DNA of 64,000 nt from Desmodesmus armatus (taxonomy: Eukaryota; Chlorophyta; Chlorophyceae; Sphaeropleales; Scenedesmaceae), in the NCBI GenBank assembly GCA_007449985.2, contig VIIQ02000206.1:124001-188000 (forward strand). Reading direction: 5' to 3'. Position numbers and translations under genes: made by a program. Shown here one piece after another: positions 60,201 through 64,000 of this stretch (the first letter of the stretch is position 1; the number at the start of each line of letters is the position of its first letter). The notes under the pieces were generated by a model. It was not told where the DNA came from. It searched no databases and was given only the letters and a program-made list of their open reading frames with translations.

Positions 60201-62040
60201 GCAGCTGTTCGTGTCATAATGCATGTCATAGGCCGGTGTCGGATGGGGATCATCTTGCATTCAGCAACAGGGTGTAGCTGCAGTGTGCTGGGCGCTGGTT
60301 GACGTGGTGCTCGACCTGTCCGACAGGAGTCCTGCCAGACCATCTTGGTCGCTGCATTATTGCTGTGGGGCTGCAACAAATGCGGTGTGTATGTGTGCTT
60401 CCCCCACCGCATTGTGTGTGACACACAACGACGTACAGCTTGGGTGCAGACAGCGCCGTTGGTTCAAGGTACATGGCAGTGTAGAACGACACCACTTTGG
60501 GTTTGGTGAGCATGTGTTCCTGCACTGCGAGAGTGTTGCAAGTTGAAGAACCATGGAAGGATCGAACTTCCTCCCACAGCAGCGTGTGTGCCGCTGCTGT
60601 GGTAGCCAGCCAGGCAAGCTCAGAATGGGCACCCTTCACCAGCTTGGCAGTGACCAAGCCGGATCATCAGGGTGGGCTCTTCCTCATGTTGTTCATGTGG
60701 TGAGGCTTGAGCCAGAAAGTACTCCGCAGAGGACTTTTGCTGCGCACGGCAGCAGAGTGACACTCCACAGGGGAGTATTTGTTGGCGACAGCTGCGCAGG
60801 GCAGCAGTAGCAAACTCCACAGGGGAGTTTTTTTTGCTGCACAGGGCAGCAGCAGACTGACACTCCACAGGGGAGTGCTTGCTGGCTACTGCTGCGCAGA
60901 ACAGCAGTAGCGAACTCCACAGGGGAGTTTTTTGGATGCACAGGGCAGCAGCGAAGTGACACTCCGCAGGGGAGTGTTTGCTGGCTACTGCTGCGCAGAG
61001 CAGCAGTAGCGAACTCCACAGGGGAGTCTTTTTTGGATGCACACGACAGCAGAGTGACACTCCGCAGGGGAGTGTTGCTGGCTACTGCTGCGCAGGGCAG
61101 CAGCGTGAAACTCCACAGGGGAGTTTCATCTGCTGCACAGAGCAACAGAGTGACACTCCACAGGGGAGTGTTTGCCAGCTACTGCTGCACAGGACAGCAG
61201 CAGCAGCAAGCTCCACAGAGGAGCTTTGGTTTGCTGCTCTACTGCTCAGGGCAGAAGGCCGAAACTCCACAGGGAGTTGTCTGCTGCACAGGACAGCAGT
61301 AGCAAACTCCACAGGGGAGTTGTCTGCTGCACAGGACAGCAGTAGCAAACTCCACAGGGGAGTTTTAATTTGCTGCTCTGCTGCTCAGGGCAGTAGGGCG
61401 AAACTCCACAGGAGAGTTGTCTGCTGCACAGGACAGCAGTAGCAAACTCCACAGGGGAGTTTTAATTTGCTGCTCTGCTGCTCAGGGCAGTAGGGCAAAA
61501 CTCCACAGGGGAGTTGTCTGCTGCACAGGACAGCAGTAGCAAGCTCCACAGGGGAGCTTTGGTTTGCTGCTCTACTGCTCAGGGCAGTAGGGCGAAACTC
61601 CACAGGGGAGTTGTCTGCTGCACAGGACAGCAGTAGCAAACTCCACAGGGGAGTTTTAATTTGCTGCTCTGCTGCTCAGGGCAGTAGGGCAAAACTCCAC
61701 AGGGGAGTTGTCTGCTGCACAGGACAGCAGTAGCAAGCTCCACAGGGGAGCTTTGGTTTGCTGCTCTACTGCTCAGGGCAGTAGGGCGAAACTCCGCAGG
61801 GGAGTTGTCTGCTGCACAGGACAGCACTAGCAAGCTCCACAGGGGAGCTTTAGTTTGCTGCTCTACTGCTCTGAGCAGGAGGGCGAAACTCCGCAGGGGA
61901 GTTGTCTGCTGCACAGGACAGCACTAGCAAACTCCACAGGGGAGTTTTGGTTTGCTGCTCTACTGCTCAGGGCAGTAGGGCGAAACTCCTCAGGGGAGTT
62001 CAAGCTACTGTTGTGCAGGCCAGCTCCTCAGGGGAGCCAG
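45272..62040. repeat. Hairpin blocks inside the satellite units
   Basis: Blocks: 45272-46162, 47012-47902, 48752-49635, 50485-51375, 52225-53014, 53864-54751, 55601-56585, 57435-58326, 59176-59871, 60721-62040. A typical 891 bp block has about 19 type A palindromes, spaced near 50 bp: stem N(A/G/C)CTCC, loop ACAGG or GCAGG, stem GGAG(T/C)N. Between them are type B palindromes such as CTGCTGC-ACAGGA-CAGCAG and CTACTGC-TCAGG-GCAGTAG. Both types keep a CAGG loop. Stem variants are paired: AACTCC with GGAGTT, CACTCC with GGAGTG, AGCTCC with GGAGCT. Each can form a DNA cruciform or RNA hairpin. Confidence 0.9.
46541..46948 (-). other. Conserved 135-codon open frame of the satellite unit (representative)
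   Basis: The - strand frame beginning MVTAKLVKGAHSELAW is open in all ten complete units (others start at 45208, 48688, 50421, 52161, 53800, 55537, 57371, 59112 and 60657), varying at only a few residues. Because whole units are nearly identical, openness is not independent evidence of coding. The product has no recognised domain and an unremarkable composition with many His, Cys and Thr. The opposite strand also has an 87-codon frame across the same bases. I regard it as probably non-coding. Confidence 0.25.
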
Positions 62041-62451
62041 CCCCTTGCATACGAAATGAGTATGAGAATATTATTTATCGAGCAACAAAGCATCGAACTT
62101 TTTGATGAGGTAGCGGTGGGTCGGGACCTATGTGGGCGCTGGACTTCAGAAAAAAAGTGTCACGCCCACCTGTTCAAATTCGTTCAATAAACGTGTGGCC
62201 AGCTGAGCTCCAATCTGAATGCATTGCTCATGATTTCGTTTGTTTTTGCTTGTGATAATATCGGGGATGTCTGGTAGGGCCCAGGCTGGCGTGAGTTTGT
62301 CCTGTGGACCTGTGTCTGCAACACTACTGGTTGAACCATGGGTGCTGGTCACCTGTGTCAACCTGTTGAGCAGCTGTTCGTGTCATAATGCATGTCATAG
62401 GCCGGTGTTGGATGGGGATCATCTTGCAATTAGCAACAGGGTGTAGCTGCA

Positions 62452-62646
62452 GTGTGCTGGGCGCTGGTTGACGTGGTGCTCGACCTGTCCGACAGGAGTC
62501 CTGCCAGACCATCTTGGTCCACTGCATTATTGCTGTGGGGCTGCAACAAATGCGGTGTGTATGTGTGCTTCCCCCACAGCATTGTGTGTGACACACAAAG
62601 GCGTACAGCTTGGGTGCAGACTGCGCCGTTCGTTCAAGGTACATGA
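62452..62646 (+). other. Cys-rich frame in the truncated last unit
   Basis: In unit 11 only, one extra base (ggtccactgc against ggtcgctgc) keeps a plus frame reading LLLWGCNKCGVYVCFPHS in register with the upstream MCWALVDVVLDLSDRS. CxxCxxxxC resembles the terminal cysteine cluster of piggyBac-type transposases, but the match is short and no DDE domain is seen. It may be the ancestral frame, broken in the other units. Confidence 0.25.
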
Positions 62647-62729
62647 TAGTGTAGAACGACACCACTTTGGGTTTGGTGAGCATGTGTTCCTGCACTGCGA
62701 GAGTGCTGCAAGTTGAAGAACCATGGAAG

Positions 62730-63080
62730 GCTGTCCACAGCTGTCCTGCAGCTTCAGGGAGCACTGCCCCTCAGGCACGCGGCAAAGTGTATCTTCTTTG
62801 GACCACATATGTAAGGGCCTCATTGAGAGACGGAAAATAAAAATAAAATTCTGTGCTGCTTGTTGTCGACATAAAAACCAAAAACAAGGCTCCCATGACA
62901 AAAAAAAAAAAGGTATGGGGGAATAGCACGCACAGGCTTTGCTGTGCATGTGCAGTGTTGTTGTTGCGAACCCGGGGGGGGGGGGGGGGGGTAAACTACC
63001 GTAGATGCTGGTGGCACTGCTTGAACGAGCGTGCATGGATGGGACAACCCACACATAAGTGATAAGTAACGAGGCCGAAC
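62730..63080. other. Right junction of the array
   Basis: Similarity to the satellite unit stops at about 62729. The next 350 bp include an A-rich stretch (62833-62910) with an A11-type run, and an 18-base G run near 62974-62991. No gene is seen. The A-rich part may mark a retroelement 3' end, but no partner sequence is visible. Confidence 0.4.
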
Positions 63081-63083
63081 AGG

Positions 63084-63667
63084 TTACAAGCATCTTCCAG
63101 TGCAGCATGAGATGTGCCTTTGGGTAATGGCAATCTGGTACAGCTGCTGCTGCAGCAGAACAGGTGAGCCACTTCTGCACGCGGACGCGATAGGCTGTGC
63201 AGTTAGTGCTGCCGTCAAAATTAGGCCCTGGGGGTGGGATTGCGCGCTCTGCGGGGCGATGCATGGGCGCAACCGGCTGCTGCATGGGAGAGATCGAGGG
63301 CTGAGGGGGGCGGGTGCGTGTGCAGGCTCATCGCCGATGGGGACAGGCAAATGCATTAAAACAAGCATTTTATCCTCGTGCGAAAGGCGCAGGAACTGAT
63401 CAATGCAACGATCACATAAGGCCCCACTCCTGTCATCCCTGTCCGCGTCAGCACAACCGTCCTCCATGCTATCGTCCTGTGGGGCTGTGAGTCTGCATGG
63501 CGAGCTCCCTCAATGTCGTCTGCATTAATCTGGTCATGTGTTTCCATTCCGTCATCATGCATGGGTGAATCCGGCATGTCGCTGAAATCGTCCGACAAGG
63601 ACGGATCGATGTGCTCCGGCACCAATGAAGTGAACTGAGCGTGTGGGCTGCGGCATGACAACTGCAA
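63084..63667 (-). CDS. Unrecognised acidic open frames at the right edge
   Basis: Two overlapping - strand frames look more protein-like than their surroundings. The first (63667-63477) has HIDPSLSDDFSDMPDSPMHD and HDQINADDIEG; the second (63475 down) has DDSMEDGCADADRDD and CDRCIDQFLRLSHEDKMLV. They are one base out of register near 63480 with no obvious GT-AG pair between, so this could be a frameshifted pseudogene or mobile-element ORF, or one frame may be chance. No family is recognised. The gene may continue beyond the window. Confidence 0.3.
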
Positions 63668-64000
63668 TAGAATTGTATCGGAACTGGCCCTTCAATCCTA
63701 CTTAGGCTCCAGCACCACTCCTCGACCACGGGTGGGACACTACCCTAAAACCCGAAAGGCCCAGAATTGCCCGCTGGGAGCCATCTGTAGATCTGTTTCC
63801 CTTGTAACTGACAAATGTGCAGCAGGATGTGGCGCAAGCCCCAGATGGAAGGGCCATGAATACTAGTGATGCAGTTGGCTCAGGCAGTCCAGCACATATT
63901 TGCCGCCGCTCGACACTGCAGACACCCTTACATCTGCGCGCATTCACCCCCAGCTGCTGCATCTGGTTGCTAGGTCATGCAAGCGGAAGGCGGGCAGTTT
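63668..64000. other. Right end of the window
   Basis: Short open frames on both strands without recognisable motifs. I see nothing to annotate. Confidence 0.35.

Larger units (their letters stand above)
44542..62729. repeat. 18.2 kb satellite array, ten units plus one partial
   Basis: Unit starts (at ctgtcacgcccacc) are 44542, 46279, 48019, 49752, 51492, 53131, 54868, 56702, 58443, 59988 and 62157. Unit lengths are about 1737, 1740, 1733, 1740, 1639, 1737, 1834, 1741, 1545 and 2169; the eleventh stops at 62729. Each unit has about 849 bp of constant length and one hairpin block that accounts for the length differences. Units 2-7 are almost identical; unit 1 is diverged at its left end and unit 11 throughout, as expected for array edges. 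Units 8-10 share private variants. All units have the same orientation. I cannot relate the unit to a known element. Confidence 0.95.

Noticed and set aside
45272..62040. Resemblance of the hairpin blocks to a CRISPR array
   Set aside because: Repeats are palindromes of varying stem with no unique spacers, there are no cas genes, and the genome is eukaryotic.
44900..62700. Numerous open frames of 60-181 codons in every satellite unit on both strands
   Set aside because: They repeat because the units repeat, overlap each other in several frames, and translate the hairpin blocks into simple QGS/CGV-type peptides without domain features.

Overview
The window looks like nuclear DNA of a green alga (Chlorophyta, probably chlamydomonadalean). 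It has GC-rich, intron-dense genes with GT-AG introns, abundant CAG/CTG triplets, Ala/Gln/Ser-rich low-complexity protein segments and many local duplications. I see no operons, ribosome binding sites, rRNA or intact tRNA. Species assignment is inference only. All exon limits below were read by eye from splice sites, reading-frame phase and remembered family patterns.

Layout. (1) 699-3436, + strand: a four-exon gene for a type II membrane glycosyltransferase resembling GT34 (GMA12/MNN10). (2) 29448 down to about 5651, - strand: a roughly 24 kb gene for the THO complex subunit 2 (THO2/THOC2). Thirty-five exons join in phase into 1439 codons, followed by a poorly resolved charged, low-complexity C-terminal tail. 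(3) 30168-36432, + strand: a thirteen-exon equilibrative nucleoside transporter (ENT/SLC29) gene, joined in phase to 903 codons, divergent from THO2 across a 719 bp gap. (4) 38491-40899, + strand: a three-exon paralogue of the first glycosyltransferase. (5) 41190-44541: mobile-element remnants, including the zinc-binding C-terminus of a LINE reverse transcriptase and an LTR-like repeat. (6) 44542-62729: a tandem array of ten 1.5-2.2 kb units plus one partial unit. Each complete unit has a length-invariant ~849 bp part and a variable block of short hairpins. (7) 62730-64000: an unresolved right flank.

Two things stand out. First, many exons of THO2 and ENT are accompanied by partial or complete extra copies of themselves ('echoes'), usually including one splice site and often keeping phase. 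This gives decoy splice sites and candidate alternative exons, including two ENT exons separated by only 31 bp. Second, the satellite array carries roughly 150-200 gggag/ctccc-type hairpins whose stems vary in a paired, compensatory way and which alternate with a second CTGCTG/CAGCAG hairpin family.

Functionally, THO2 is the scaffold of the TREX mRNA-export complex, ENT moves nucleosides or nucleobases across a membrane, and the glycosyltransferases are predicted Golgi enzymes. I see no evidence that these genes act together beyond the shared THO2-ENT promoter interval.
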